Below, one piece after another: positions 6,570 through 15,027 of a DNA stretch of 64,000 bases. Numbering within the stretch: the stretch's first letter is position 1; each line of letters opens with the position of its first letter. The DNA is from Thiobacter sp964445085 (GTDB taxonomy: Bacteria > Pseudomonadota > Gammaproteobacteria > Burkholderiales > Thiobacteraceae). The notes beneath the pieces were generated by a model, which saw nothing but the letters and a program-made list of their open reading frames with translations, searched no databases and had not been told where the DNA came from. Location: assembly GCA_964445085.1 (NCBI GenBank), contig CAYUJV010000001.1, positions 1-64,000 on the forward strand, read 5' to 3'. A program made the translations under genes and the position numbers.

Positions 6570-7004
6570 ATGTCTTACAGCGACAAGGTACTGGACCACT
6601 ACGAGAACCCGCGCAATGTCGGCGGCTTCGAGGCGGACGATGCATCGGTCGGCACCGGCATGGTGGGCGCCCCGGCCTGCGGCGACGTGATGAAGCTGCA
6701 GATCAAGGTGAACGACGCTGGCGTGATCGAGGAAGCGCGCTTCAAGACCTACGGCTGCGGCTCGGCCATCGCTTCCAGTTCGCTGGTGACGGAATGGGTC
6801 AAGGGCAAGACGCTGGACCAGGCGCTGGCGATCAAGAACACCGACATCGCCGAAGAGCTGGCCCTGCCGCCGGTGAAGATCCACTGCTCCATCCTGGCCG
6901 AGGACGCCATCAAGGCGGCCGTGGCCGACTACCGCAACAAGCACGAAGTCGCCGACGCCGGCTACGCCGCCTGCGACCCCAGTTCAGTATCTGGCGCCGC
7001 CTAA
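6570..7004 (+). CDS. iscU: Fe-S cluster scaffold IscU
   Basis: A 144-residue scaffold that receives sulfur from IscS and builds [2Fe-2S]/[4Fe-4S] clusters. All three ligand cysteines are present: GAPACGDVMKL (near residue 37), YGCGSAIASSS and the C of KIHCS. An HscA-binding LPPVK motif lies just before the last cysteine (LALPPVKIHC). The C-terminus extends about 15 residues past usual IscU (DAGYAACDPSSVSGAA) and carries an extra Cys. There is no NifU-type C-terminal domain, and no nifU occurs in the window, so this may be the main scaffold for nitrogenase. The start follows a TAGGAG site. Confidence 0.95.
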   Translation: MSYSDKVLDHYENPRNVGGFEADDASVGTGMVGAPACGDVMKLQIKVNDAGVIEEARFKTYGCGSAIASSSLVTEWVKGKTLDQALAIKNTDIAEELALPPVKIHCSILAEDAIKAAVADYRNKHEVADAGYAACDPSSVSGAA

Positions 7005-7021
7005 CACAGGAGATTAGACAG

Positions 7022-7366
7022 ATGGAAGCCGACACCATGAGCCCGATCAACTTCACCGACGCCGCCGCCAACAAGGTCAGGGAAATGATCGCCGACGAAG
7101 GCAACGCCGCGCTAAAACTGCGCGTCTACGTCTCCGGCGGCGGCTGTTCCGGTTTCCAGTACGGCTTCGCCTTCGACGAAAACCGCGCCGAGGACGACAC
7201 CGTGGTGGAGAAATGCGGCGTGTCGCTGCTGATCGACCCGATGAGTTTCCAGTACCTGATGGGCGCGGAGATCGACTACCAGGAGAGCCTGGACGGTGCG
7301 CGCTTCGTGATCAAGAACCCCAACGCCACCTCCACCTGCGGCTGCGGCAGTTCGTTCTCGATGTAA
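7022..7366 (+). CDS. erpA: A-type Fe-S carrier, ErpA-like
   Basis: A 114-residue A-type carrier. The core reads NFTDAAANKVREMIADE, then GGGCSGFQYGFAFDE, and ends NPNATSTCGCGSSFSM, matching ErpA closely; the three cysteines (GCSG and CGCG) are the cluster ligands. ErpA passes clusters from the scaffold to apo-proteins. An AGGAG site about 9 nt before ATG 7022 supports that start; an ATG at 7037 is an alternative. It lies inside the isc operon directly before iscA, so two A-type carriers are co-expressed. A third is encoded near nifB. Confidence 0.93.
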   Translation: MEADTMSPINFTDAAANKVREMIADEGNAALKLRVYVSGGGCSGFQYGFAFDENRAEDDTVVEKCGVSLLIDPMSFQYLMGAEIDYQESLDGARFVIKNPNATSTCGCGSSFSM

Positions 7367-7377
7367 GGAAGCGAACC

Positions 7378-7701
7378 ATGGCCATCACACTGTCAGAACG
7401 CGCCGCCAACCGGGTCCAGAAGTTTCTTTCCCAGCGCGGCAAGGGCATCGGCCTGCGCCTGGGCGTGCGCACCAGCGGCTGCTCCGGCATGGCCTACACG
7501 CTGGAGTTCGTGGACGAGTCCGCCCCGGATGATCTCAGCTTTGAATCCCACGGCGTGACCGTGCTCATCGACCCCAAGAGCCTGCCTTTTCTCGATGGCA
7601 CCGAACTGGACTTCGTGCGCGAGGGCTTGAACGAGGGTTTCAAGTTCAACAATCCCAATGTGAAGAACACCTGCGGCTGCGGGGAAAGCTTCAACGTTTG
7701 A
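7378..7701 (+). CDS. iscA: A-type Fe-S carrier IscA
   Basis: A 107-residue protein starting MAITLSERAANRVQKFL, with RTSGCSGMAYTLEFVDE in the middle and NPNVKNTCGCGESFNV at the end; the whole length aligns with E. coli IscA. Cys residues in GCSG and CGCG are the conserved iron/cluster ligands. It follows the ErpA-like gene by 11 bp, with a GGAA-type ribosome site. It is the fourth gene of the isc operon. Confidence 0.95.
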   Translation: MAITLSERAANRVQKFLSQRGKGIGLRLGVRTSGCSGMAYTLEFVDESAPDDLSFESHGVTVLIDPKSLPFLDGTELDFVREGLNEGFKFNNPNVKNTCGCGESFNV

Positions 7702-7715
7702 GTGGAGGCCACGGC

Positions 7716-7856
7716 ATGAACCACGACCGCAACATGATTCCTCCGGTGCTTGCAGCCGCCGCGATGACCGTCTGCCGGCAATACCTGCCCTTTGCCGTCT
7801 GCTCCGGCTTCGTGGCCCTGGTACTTCAGGTGGTGAGCGGATTGCGCTTTCACTAG
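7716..7856 (+). CDS. 46-aa single-span membrane peptide in the isc operon
   Basis: A short ORF from ATG 7716 to TAG 7856, with GGAGG placed 7 nt upstream, encodes MNHDRNMIPPVLAAAAMTVC followed by RQYLPFAVCSGFVALVLQVV and SGLRFH. A hydrophobic stretch near residues 24-40 could cross the membrane once; two cysteines (residues about 20 and 29) flank or enter it. It fills the place where hscB sits in standard isc operons but has no J-domain HPD motif, so it is not HscB. I know no named family. The good ribosome site and tight spacing to iscA and hscA support translation. Confidence 0.6.
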   Translation: MNHDRNMIPPVLAAAAMTVCRQYLPFAVCSGFVALVLQVVSGLRFH

Positions 7857-7872
7857 ACAGAGCGAAGACATC

Positions 7873-9741
7873 ATGGCCCTCCTCCAGATCGCAGAACCCG
7901 GCTTGTGCGCCGATCCTCACCAGCATCGGCTCGCCATCGGCATTGATCTGGGCACCACCAACTCCCTGGTGGCCACGGTGCGCAGCGGCGAGACGACGGT
8001 GCTGGATGACGAAGCCGGTCGCCCCCTGCTGCCCTCGGTCGTGTGCTACCTTGACGACGGCCAGGTGGAAGTGGGCCACGCCGCCCAGGCGCGCCAGAGC
8101 GATGACCCCCACAACACCATCGTGTCGGTGAAGCGCTTCATGGGGCGCGGCCTGAAGGACGTGCCGGACGCCGCATCCACACCCTACCGCTTCGTCGACA
8201 CCCCGGGCATGGTGCGCCTGGAAACCCGTGCCGGCGTGAAGAGCCCGGTGGAGGTGTCGGCGGAAATCCTCAAGACCCTGCGCGCCCGCGCCGAAGCGGC
8301 CCTCGGCGGCGAACTCACCGGCGCGGTGATCACGGTGCCTGCCTATTTCGACGACGCCCAGCGCCAGGCGACCAAGGACGCGGCGCGGCTCGCCGGCATC
8401 AACGTGCTGCGGCTGCTCAACGAGCCCACCGCCGCCGCGGTGGCCTACGGGCTGGACAATGCCTCGCAGGGCACGTTCTGCGTCTACGACCTGGGCGGCG
8501 GCACCTTCGACATTTCCATCCTGCGCCTCAAGCAGGGCATCTTCGAAGTGGTGGCCACGAACGGCGATTCCACCCTCGGCGGCGACGACTTCGACGAACG
8601 CATCTACCGCTGGATCGTCGACCAGTGCGGCATGACCGGCCTCTCCGCCGGCGACATGCGCCTGCTCCTGAGCGCGGCGCGCAGGGCAAAGGAGGCCCTG
8701 ACCGATGCCGAGGAAACCCGCATCGCCGTCACGCTCTCCTCCGGCCGGACCATCAACCTGAATTTGAGCGCAGACACGTTCTTCGCCCTCACCGCCGATC
8801 TCGTCGCGCGCACCCTGGGACCGACGCGCAAGGCCCTGCGCGATGCCGGTCTGGCTGCCGAGGACATCGACGGCGTGGTGCTGGTCGGCGGTTCCACCCG
8901 CATGCGCCACGTGCGCGAGGCGGTGCAGAAATACTTCCACCGCGAGCCGCTCACCAATCTCGACCCGGACAAGGTGGTGGCCCTGGGCGCCGCCATGCAG
9001 GCCAACCTGCTGGTGGGCAACCGCAAGGCGGACGACTGGCTGCTGCTGGATGTGATCCCCCTGTCCCTGGGGCTGGAGACCATGGGCGGCCTGGCGGAGA
9101 AGGTCATTCCGCGCAATGCCACCATCCCCGTCGCACGGGCGCAGGAGTTCACCACCTTCAAGGACGGCCAGACCGCGATGAGCATCCACGTGGTGCAGGG
9201 CGAGCGCGAGCTGGTGAATGACTGCCGGTCCCTCGCCCGCTTCGAGCTGCGCGGGATTCCGCCCATGGTGGCGGGCGCGGCGCGCATCCGCGTCACCTTC
9301 CAGGTGGACGCCGACGGCCTGCTGTCCGTCTCGGCGCAGGAGCAGACCAGCGGTGTGCAGGCGACGATCGAGGTCAAGCCCTCCTATGGGCTCTCCGACG
9401 ACGAGATCGCGCGCATGCTGCGGGAGTCCTACACCCATGCCCAGGATGACATGGACGCGCGCAACCTGCGCGAGCAGCGGGTGGACGGCCTGCGCCTGAT
9501 CGAAGCGACCCAGGCGGCCCTGGACCAGGATGGCGCGGCCCTGCTGTCCGACACCGAGCGCGCCGGCATCGAACGGGCAATGGAAACGCTGCGGGTGCTG
9601 CTCAACGGCCCGGACTGGAATGCCATCAAGCGCGCCGCCGATTCGCTCAACCGCGTCACCACCCAGTTCGCCGCGCGGCGCATGGACGCGAGCGTCCAGC
9701 GCGCCCTGTCGGGACAGCGGCTGGATGCGATCGAGGTCTGA
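7873..9741 (+). CDS. hscA: Hsp70-type chaperone HscA
   Basis: A 622-residue specialised Hsp70 that releases clusters from IscU. The nucleotide-binding domain starts with GIDLGTTNSLVATV near residue 23 and contains VYDLGGGTFDIS and LVGGSTRMRHV; the substrate-binding domain follows from about residue 390. Its N-terminal extension (MALLQIAEPGL) and overall length are those of HscA, not DnaK. The LPPVK motif of the neighbouring IscU is its expected ligand. No hscB co-chaperone gene lies in the operon; it may be elsewhere in the genome. Confidence 0.95.
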   Translation: MALLQIAEPGLCADPHQHRLAIGIDLGTTNSLVATVRSGETTVLDDEAGRPLLPSVVCYLDDGQVEVGHAAQARQSDDPHNTIVSVKRFMGRGLKDVPDAASTPYRFVDTPGMVRLETRAGVKSPVEVSAEILKTLRARAEAALGGELTGAVITVPAYFDDAQRQATKDAARLAGINVLRLLNEPTAAAVAYGLDNASQGTFCVYDLGGGTFDISILRLKQGIFEVVATNGDSTLGGDDFDERIYRWIVDQCGMTGLSAGDMRLLLSAARRAKEALTDAEETRIAVTLSSGRTINLNLSADTFFALTADLVARTLGPTRKALRDAGLAAEDIDGVVLVGGSTRMRHVREAVQKYFHREPLTNLDPDKVVALGAAMQANLLVGNRKADDWLLLDVIPLSLGLETMGGLAEKVIPRNATIPVARAQEFTTFKDGQTAMSIHVVQGERELVNDCRSLARFELRGIPPMVAGAARIRVTFQVDADGLLSVSAQEQTSGVQATIEVKPSYGLSDDEIARMLRESYTHAQDDMDARNLREQRVDGLRLIEATQAALDQDGAALLSDTERAGIERAMETLRVLLNGPDWNAIKRAADSLNRVTTQFAARRMDASVQRALSGQRLDAIEV

Positions 9742-9745
9742 AGCG

Positions 9746-10084
9746 ATGCCGCAGCTCATCGTGCTGCCCCACGAAACCCTGTGCCCGGACGGCGCCGCAT
9801 TGGAGGCCCCAAGCGGCGCGACCATCTGCGACGCCCTGCTCGCCGCCGGCATCGAGCTCGACCACGCCTGCGAGCAGTCCTGCGCCTGCACCACCTGCCA
9901 TGTCATCGTGCGCGAGGGCCTCGACTCGCTGAACCCAAGCACCGAGCAGGAGGACGACCTGCTCGACAAGGCCTGGGGGCTGGAGCCGGAATCGCGCCTC
10001 GCCTGCCAGGCCGTGGTCGATGGCACGGACTTGGTGATCGAGATACCTAAATACTCGATCAACATGGTCAAGGAAGGGCATTGA
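9746..10084 (+). CDS. fdx: ISC-type [2Fe-2S] ferredoxin
   Basis: A 112-residue adrenodoxin-like ferredoxin. The cluster ligands are in CEQSCACTTCH plus a later C (SRLACQAVVD), the Cx5Cx2C...C pattern of isc Fdx, and the C-terminus PKYSINMVKEGH is typical. It feeds electrons to IscS/IscU assembly. Its ATG lies 4 bp after the hscA stop, so the two are likely coupled. It is the last clear isc gene; ald follows after about 210 bp. Confidence 0.94.
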   Translation: MPQLIVLPHETLCPDGAALEAPSGATICDALLAAGIELDHACEQSCACTTCHVIVREGLDSLNPSTEQEDDLLDKAWGLEPESRLACQAVVDGTDLVIEIPKYSINMVKEGH

Positions 10085-10155
10085 GATGAGTCTGTCCTGG
10101 CCAGCGCGCTGTCACAAGAACAGGCTCTGCATCGTGCTGCGCGCATCGGGGATTC

Positions 10156-10250
10156 TGGTGCAGAAAATCGTGCTGTTCTCGGTGTTCTCCGTGCCGCTGT
10201 GGTGAGTGGGAAGACGTCCCTCTCCGCCGGGGTGAGGGTGCGGCGATCCC
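10156..10250. repeat. Partial copies of two intergenic repeat types between fdx and ald
   Basis: TTCTCCGTGCCGCTGTGGTGAG resembles one arm of the 16129-16258 repeat. It is followed by CCCTCTCCGCCGGGGTGAGGG, which resembles part of the 18339-18431 element. Apart from this the 214-bp gap before ald shows only the ald ribosome site. Confidence 0.45.
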
Positions 10251-10298
10251 AATCCCGCCCACCACGTTGAACGCCGGCCTTTTTTGCGGAGGTCCCTC

Positions 10299-11411
10299 AT
10301 GCGCATCGGCGTCCCGAAGGAAATCAAGGACCATGAATACCGTGTCGGCGTCACCCCTGCCGGCGTGAGCGCGTTCAAGGCCCACGGCCACGGCGTGCTG
10401 GTGGAAGCCGGGGCCGGCGCGCGCATCGGCTTCAGCGATGCCCTGTACGAGGCGGCGGGCGCCATGATCGCCGGCCGCAGCGAAGTCTACGCCTGCGACA
10501 TGATCGTCAAGGTCAAGGAACCGCAGCCCACGGAGGTCTCCTTGCTGCGCGAGGGGCAGGTGCTGTTCTGCTACCTGCATCTCGCTCCCGAGCCGGAACT
10601 CACCCGCGGCCTGCTCGAACGCAAGGTCATCGGCATCGCCTACGAGACGGTCACCGACGCCCAGGGCGCCCTGCCGCTGCTCACGCCCATGTCGGAAGTC
10701 GCCGGCCGCCTCGCGGTGCAGGCCGGCGCCACGGCGCTGCAGATCGCCAACGGCGGCAGCGGCGTGCTGCTCGGCGGCGTGCCGGGCGTGGCGCCGGGCA
10801 AGGTGCTCGTCCTGGGCGGCGGCGTGTCGGGCATCAATGCCGCGAAGCTGGCGCTGGGTCTCGGTGCCGACGTCACCGTGCTCGACATCAACCTCGCGCG
10901 GCTGCGCTATCTGGACGACGTATTCGGCATGCGCCTGAAAACGCGCTTCTCCGAACCGGCCGCGCTCGCCGCGCTCACGCCCGAGGCCGACCTGGTCATC
11001 GGCGCCGTCCTCATCCCGGGCGGGCGCGCGCCGCAGCTGTTGACGCGCGAGATGATCAAGGCGATGAAGCCGGGCTCCGCTTTCGTGGACATCGCCATCG
11101 ACCAGGGCGGCTGCGCCGAGACCTCGCGCCCCACCACCCATTCCGACCCGACCTATGTCGAGCATGGGGTGGTGCACTACTGCGTCACCAACATGCCCGG
11201 CGCCACCGCGCGCACCTCCACCCTGGCCCTGACCCAGGCCACGCTGCCGCTGGCGCTGGAGCTGGCGGACAAGGGCTACGCCCGCGCGCTCCTGGACAAT
11301 CCCGGGCTGCAGGATGGGCTGAACGTGTTTCGCGGCCAGGTCACGCATCCGGCGGTGGCGGCGGATCTTGGCTATGCGCTGGAGCCGGTGGAGACGGCGT
11401 TGGCGGCATAG
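10299..11411 (+). CDS. ald: Alanine dehydrogenase
   Basis: A 370-residue NAD-dependent enzyme that interconverts alanine and pyruvate plus ammonia. The start MRIGVPKEIKDHEYRVGV is the family signature, with the catalytic Lys/His region in KVKEPQ and CYLHLAPE. The Rossmann motif is GGGVSGINAAKLA, and DIAIDQGGCAETSRPTTH is the usual C-terminal signature. GGAGG lies 6 nt before the ATG; an upstream in-frame start at 10284 lacks a site. Its place between the isc operon and nifV suggests a role in handling newly fixed ammonium, but no promoter of its own was found. Confidence 0.95.
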   Translation: MRIGVPKEIKDHEYRVGVTPAGVSAFKAHGHGVLVEAGAGARIGFSDALYEAAGAMIAGRSEVYACDMIVKVKEPQPTEVSLLREGQVLFCYLHLAPEPELTRGLLERKVIGIAYETVTDAQGALPLLTPMSEVAGRLAVQAGATALQIANGGSGVLLGGVPGVAPGKVLVLGGGVSGINAAKLALGLGADVTVLDINLARLRYLDDVFGMRLKTRFSEPAALAALTPEADLVIGAVLIPGGRAPQLLTREMIKAMKPGSAFVDIAIDQGGCAETSRPTTHSDPTYVEHGVVHYCVTNMPGATARTSTLALTQATLPLALELADKGYARALLDNPGLQDGLNVFRGQVTHPAVAADLGYALEPVETALAA

Positions 11412-11522
11412 TTGCGGTTGCGCGCTTCCCGTGCCTTCTTTCGGGCCGGGTGTGCCCCGGCGCCTGTCGAGACTCACATGACCGCCTGTCGGCCGCGTTT
11501 CCCGCGGCGAAATCCTCCCTGT

Positions 11523-11571
11523 CCCCTCTTTTGCAAAGAGGGGAACCTGCTACACAAGGACTTAGCAGGTT
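11523..11571 (+). terminator. Tandem hairpins after ald
   Basis: Two perfect 9-bp stems follow each other: CCCCTCTTT-TGC-AAAGAGGGG (11523-11543) and AACCTGCTA...TAGCAGGTT (11544-11571). No long T-run follows, so efficiency as a terminator is uncertain, but the place between two operons fits. Confidence 0.55.
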
Positions 11572-11677
11572 CCTCCCGTTGGCAAGGACAGAAGGGATTT
11601 CAGCGGCGCCACTCGATCGGGTAATTTCCAACAAGACACTGCACGCCAACGCACCTCACCCGATCCGCAAATATCCC

Positions 11678-11693
11678 TGTCGCAATCCCTACA
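11678..11693 (+). promoter_or_regulatory. NifA site upstream of nifV
   Basis: TGTCGCAATCCCTACA fits TGT-N10-ACA and lies 84 bp before the nifV -24 box. Confidence 0.82.
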
Positions 11694-11776
11694 ATCCGCG
11701 ACAAATGTCGCTTCCCCCTCCCCTGCGGTTTCCCATTCAAAGCGGTAACAGCCTGATTGGCGCCAGGAATTTCCGC

Positions 11777-11792
11777 TGGCACAGCCCTTGCT
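11777..11792 (+). promoter_or_regulatory. Sigma-54 promoter of the nifV operon
   Basis: TGGCACAGCCCTTGCT is a perfect -24/-12 element, 39 bp before the nifV start. The rest of the 419-bp ald-nifV gap holds only the tandem hairpins and the NifA site. Confidence 0.9.
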
Positions 11793-11830
11793 CCATACCC
11801 AAGCGAAAGCGATTCATCTTCGGAGCGAAC

Positions 11831-12973
11831 ATGGCCCAACCTTCGGTAGTCGTAAACGACACGACCCTGCGCGATGGCGAGCAGACCGCCGGCGTGGCCT
11901 TCACCGCCGAAGAGCGCATCGCCATCGCCCGCGCCCTGGCCGCGGCCGGGGTGCCGGAAATGGAGGTCGGCATTCCGGTGATGGGGCCGGACGAGCAAGA
12001 GAACATCCTCGCCATCGCCCGGCTCGGCCTGCCGTCGAATCTCATGGCGTGGGGCCGCATGTGCGACGCCGACCTGACCGCCGCCGCCAGCTGCGGCGTG
12101 CATATCGTCAACCTGTCGATCCCGGTGTCCGACATCCAGATCCGCCACAAGCTGGGCCGCGACCGGGAATGGGTGCTCGACAGCATCACCCACTTCGTGA
12201 GCATGGCCCTGGATCTGGGCATGGACGTGTGCGTCGGCGGCGAGGACGCCTCGCGCGCCGACATGGATTTCCTGCTGCGGGTGGTCGACGCGGCCCAGGT
12301 CGCCGGCGCGCGCCGCTTCCGCTTCGCCGACACCCTGGGCCTGCTTGACCCGTTCACCACGTTCAAGCGCATCAACCAGCTGCGCGAGGCCACCGACCTG
12401 GAGCTGGAGATGCATGCCCATAACGACCTCGGCCTGGCGACGGCCAACACCCTCGCCGCCGTGCTCGCCGGTGCCACGCACATCAACACCACGGTCAATG
12501 GCCTCGGCGAGCGCGCCGGCAACGCCGCGCTGGAGGAATCCGTCACCGCGATGCATCACCTGTACAACGTGCAGACCGGCATCGACACCCGCCACTTCCC
12601 GGAGATTTCGCGCCTCGTGGCGATCGCATCCGGTCGACCGGTCCCCGTGAACAAGAGCATCGTCGGCGACGGCGTGTTCACCCACGAGTCCGGCATCCAC
12701 GTTGATGGCCTGATCAAGAACCCTCTCAACTACCAGGGCCTCCCCCCCGAGGAAGTCGGCCGCACCCACAAGCTGGTGCTCGGCAAGCATTCCGGCTCGA
12801 GCGCGGTCAGGCAGGCCTATGCCGGCATCGGCATCACGCTCACCGATTTCGAGGCCAAGACGCTGCTGGCCCGCATCCGCGAACACGCCGTGGCCACCAA
12901 GCGCACCCCGACGCCGGCGGACCTGGAGCGCTTCTATCTCGAAGCGCTGCCCCGCGCGCTGGCGCGGTCCTGA
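11831..12973 (+). CDS. nifV: Homocitrate synthase NifV
   Basis: A 380-residue enzyme that condenses acetyl-CoA and 2-oxoglutarate to homocitrate, the organic ligand of FeMo-co. The catalytic signature NDTTLRDGEQTAGVAF is at the N-terminus, HAHNDLGLATANTLAAV in the middle and GLGERAGNAALEE after it; HESGIHVDG precedes the C-terminal half. The ATG at 11831 follows GGAGCG and comes after the sigma-54 element; longer in-frame readings upstream are non-coding. It heads the nifV-cysE-nifW-fixABCX operon. Confidence 0.96.
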   Translation: MAQPSVVVNDTTLRDGEQTAGVAFTAEERIAIARALAAAGVPEMEVGIPVMGPDEQENILAIARLGLPSNLMAWGRMCDADLTAAASCGVHIVNLSIPVSDIQIRHKLGRDREWVLDSITHFVSMALDLGMDVCVGGEDASRADMDFLLRVVDAAQVAGARRFRFADTLGLLDPFTTFKRINQLREATDLELEMHAHNDLGLATANTLAAVLAGATHINTTVNGLGERAGNAALEESVTAMHHLYNVQTGIDTRHFPEISRLVAIASGRPVPVNKSIVGDGVFTHESGIHVDGLIKNPLNYQGLPPEEVGRTHKLVLGKHSGSSAVRQAYAGIGITLTDFEAKTLLARIREHAVATKRTPTPADLERFYLEALPRALARS

Positions 12974-12988
12974 GAGGAGCCAGAAACC

Positions 12989-13801
12989 ATGTCCGAGATG
13001 CTCGACCTCAAGACCCTGGCCAGCCGCGACGTGCAGTCGCCCATCGAGCCCACGCCCGGCCTTCTCGCCCTGCTGCGTGAAGACGTGGCCTGCGTGTTCG
13101 GGCGCGACCCGGCGGCGCGCACCACCTGGGAAGTCGTCACCACCTATCCCGGCATCCATGCGCTGATGTGGCACCGCATCAGCCATGCCCTGTGGAAGCG
13201 TGGGCTGCGCTATCCGGCACGGTTCCTGAGTTTTCTCGCGCGCATGTTCACCCAGATCGATATTCATCCCGGCGCCACCATCGGCCGCCGCTTCTTCATC
13301 GATCACGGCTGCGGCGTGGTCATCGGCGAAACGGCAGAAATCGGTAACGACGTCACGCTCTATCACGGCGTCACCCTCGGCGGCGTCTCCTGGAATCCGG
13401 GCAAGCGCCACCCGACTCTCGAAGACGGCGTGGTGGTGGGCGCCGGAGCCAAGATCCTTGGTCCGATCACCGTCGGCCGCGATGCGCGCGTCGGCGCCAA
13501 CTCGGTGGTGATCAACGACGTTCCCGCGACCATGACGGTGGTCGGCATTCCTGGCCGCGTCGTGCTGCCCGCCAGCCAGCGCCGCATCACCCGGCAGGGC
13601 ATCGACCTCGACCACCACCTGATGCCGGACCCGGTGGGCAAGGCGATCTCCTGCCTGCTCGACCGCATCGCGGTCCTGGAAAAGCAACTGGGCATTCCCG
13701 GCGACACGCCGGTGCTGCCGGCCACGACCGACTGCGTCACCTGCACCGAAACCTGCGACCCGGCCCACGTGGCCGCGGGACGCAATCGGGCCACTCACTG
13801 A
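12989..13801 (+). CDS. cysE: Serine O-acetyltransferase, nif-linked CysE (NifP type)
   Basis: A 270-residue left-handed beta-helix acetyltransferase that makes O-acetylserine for cysteine synthesis. An N-terminal helical domain is followed by hexapeptide repeats (IDIHPGATIGRRFFIDHG, VIGETAEIGNDVTLYHGVTLGG) and the catalytic GK-RHPTLED loop. The C-terminus carries a CVTCTETC cysteine cluster not typical of housekeeping CysE. In diazotrophs a nif-linked CysE (nifP) raises cysteine supply for Fe-S synthesis; placement between nifV and nifW suggests this role. GAGGAG lies ahead of the ATG. Confidence 0.93.
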   Translation: MSEMLDLKTLASRDVQSPIEPTPGLLALLREDVACVFGRDPAARTTWEVVTTYPGIHALMWHRISHALWKRGLRYPARFLSFLARMFTQIDIHPGATIGRRFFIDHGCGVVIGETAEIGNDVTLYHGVTLGGVSWNPGKRHPTLEDGVVVGAGAKILGPITVGRDARVGANSVVINDVPATMTVVGIPGRVVLPASQRRITRQGIDLDHHLMPDPVGKAISCLLDRIAVLEKQLGIPGDTPVLPATTDCVTCTETCDPAHVAAGRNRATH

Positions 13802-13811
13802 AGGAAACGCC

Positions 13812-14144
13812 ATGAGCGAACTGTTCAAGAAAATGGCCAGCTTTTCCGCCGCGGAGGACTTTCTCGACTTCTTCCAGGTGGACTACGACCAGGCCGTGGT
13901 CAACGTCAACCGCCTGCACATCCTCAAGCGCTTCAATCAATACCTGCGGGCGACCCCCGGCACGGCGGAAATGACCGACGACGCGCTGCGCAGCGTTTGC
14001 AAGGAACTGCTGACCAGAGCCTACGGCGACTTCGTCCGCTCGACCCCGGCGCAGGAAAAGGTCTTCAAGGTTTTCCAGGACGTGGACGGAAAGCAGCACG
14101 TCTCCATCGACAGCCTGCGCACCGCCATGCCGACCCGCGGCTAA
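13812..14144 (+). CDS. nifW: Nitrogenase-stabilising protein NifW
   Basis: A 110-residue protein (MSELFKKMASFSAAEDFLDFF) with the NifW pattern VNRLHILKRFNQYL in the middle and EKVFKVFQDVDG near the end. NifW binds the MoFe protein and protects or helps mature it. The length is normal for the family. It lies 10 bp after cysE and 13 bp before fixA. Confidence 0.95.
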   Translation: MSELFKKMASFSAAEDFLDFFQVDYDQAVVNVNRLHILKRFNQYLRATPGTAEMTDDALRSVCKELLTRAYGDFVRSTPAQEKVFKVFQDVDGKQHVSIDSLRTAMPTRG

Positions 14145-14157
14145 GGAGCCAAGCACC

Positions 14158-15003
14158 ATGCACATCGTCGTCTGCATCAAGCAGGTTCCGGACAGCGCCC
14201 AAATCCGCGTGCATCCGGTGACCAACACCATCATGCGCCAGGGCGTGCCGGCCATCGTCAACCCCTACGACCTGTTCGCGCTGGAAGAGGCGCTGCGCCT
14301 GAAGGACCAGTACGGCGCCCGCGTCACCGTGCTGTGCATGGGCCCGCCCCAGGCCGAGGCCGCGTTGAGGAAGGCCATCTCCTTCGGTGCCGACGACGCC
14401 ATCCTGGTCACCGACCGCGCCTTCGCCGGCTCCGACACCCTGGCCACCAGCTTCGCCCTGGCCTCCGCCATCAGGAAAATCCAGGAAGACATGCCGGTGG
14501 ACATCGTGTTCGCCGGCAAGCAGACCATCGACGGCGACACCGCCCAGGTCGGACCCGGCATCGCCAAGCGCCTGGACCTGCAGCTGCTGACCTACGTGTC
14601 GAAGATCGTCGAGCTCGACCTGGAACGGCGCGAGATCACCCTGCACCGGCGCGCCGAAGGCGGCGTGCAGGTTCTGAAAACGCAACTGCCCTGCCTGATC
14701 ACCATGCTCGAAGGCACCAACGAGATGCGTTTCGCCACCATGGCCAACATGTTCCGCGCCGCGCGCTATCCCTTGAAACAGTGGGACAAGGACGCCGCCG
14801 GCATCGAGGACGTGAGCAAGATCGGCCTCAAGGGCTCGCCCACCATCGTGAGCAAGGTGTTCGCGCCGCAGCCCAAGTCGCAGCGTGCAGAGATGATCGA
14901 CTGCGAAAGCCGCGAGCCGAAGGATTTGTCGGTCACCCTGCTGACGAAGATGTTCACCAAATTCCCGCACCTGGCCGAGGAAATCGGCAAGAACGGCGCA
15001 TAG
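14158..15003 (+). CDS. fixA: Electron-transfer flavoprotein beta-type subunit FixA
   Basis: A 281-residue ETF-beta homologue (MHIVVCIKQVPDSAQIRVHP), with the AMP/FAD-binding core in FAGKQTIDGDTAQVGPGIAKRL. FixAB with FixCX oxidises NADH and bifurcates electrons to quinone and to ferredoxin or flavodoxin for nitrogenase. The start follows AAGGAGCC. It lies in the nifV operon, so the electron supply is co-expressed with cofactor synthesis. Confidence 0.96.
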   Translation: MHIVVCIKQVPDSAQIRVHPVTNTIMRQGVPAIVNPYDLFALEEALRLKDQYGARVTVLCMGPPQAEAALRKAISFGADDAILVTDRAFAGSDTLATSFALASAIRKIQEDMPVDIVFAGKQTIDGDTAQVGPGIAKRLDLQLLTYVSKIVELDLERREITLHRRAEGGVQVLKTQLPCLITMLEGTNEMRFATMANMFRAARYPLKQWDKDAAGIEDVSKIGLKGSPTIVSKVFAPQPKSQRAEMIDCESREPKDLSVTLLTKMFTKFPHLAEEIGKNGA

Positions 15004-15027
15004 CGGACGGCACCAGAGGATCAAGCC

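Noticed and set aside
7393..10146. A 917-codon minus-strand frame opposite iscA-hscA-fdx
   Set aside because: It is the antisense shadow of well-recognised plus-strand genes, with His/Gly/Ala-rich composition and no domain.
11450..11830. N-terminal extension of nifV
   Set aside because: It would cover the NifA site and the -24/-12 promoter element; NifV starts just before NDTTLRDGEQ.
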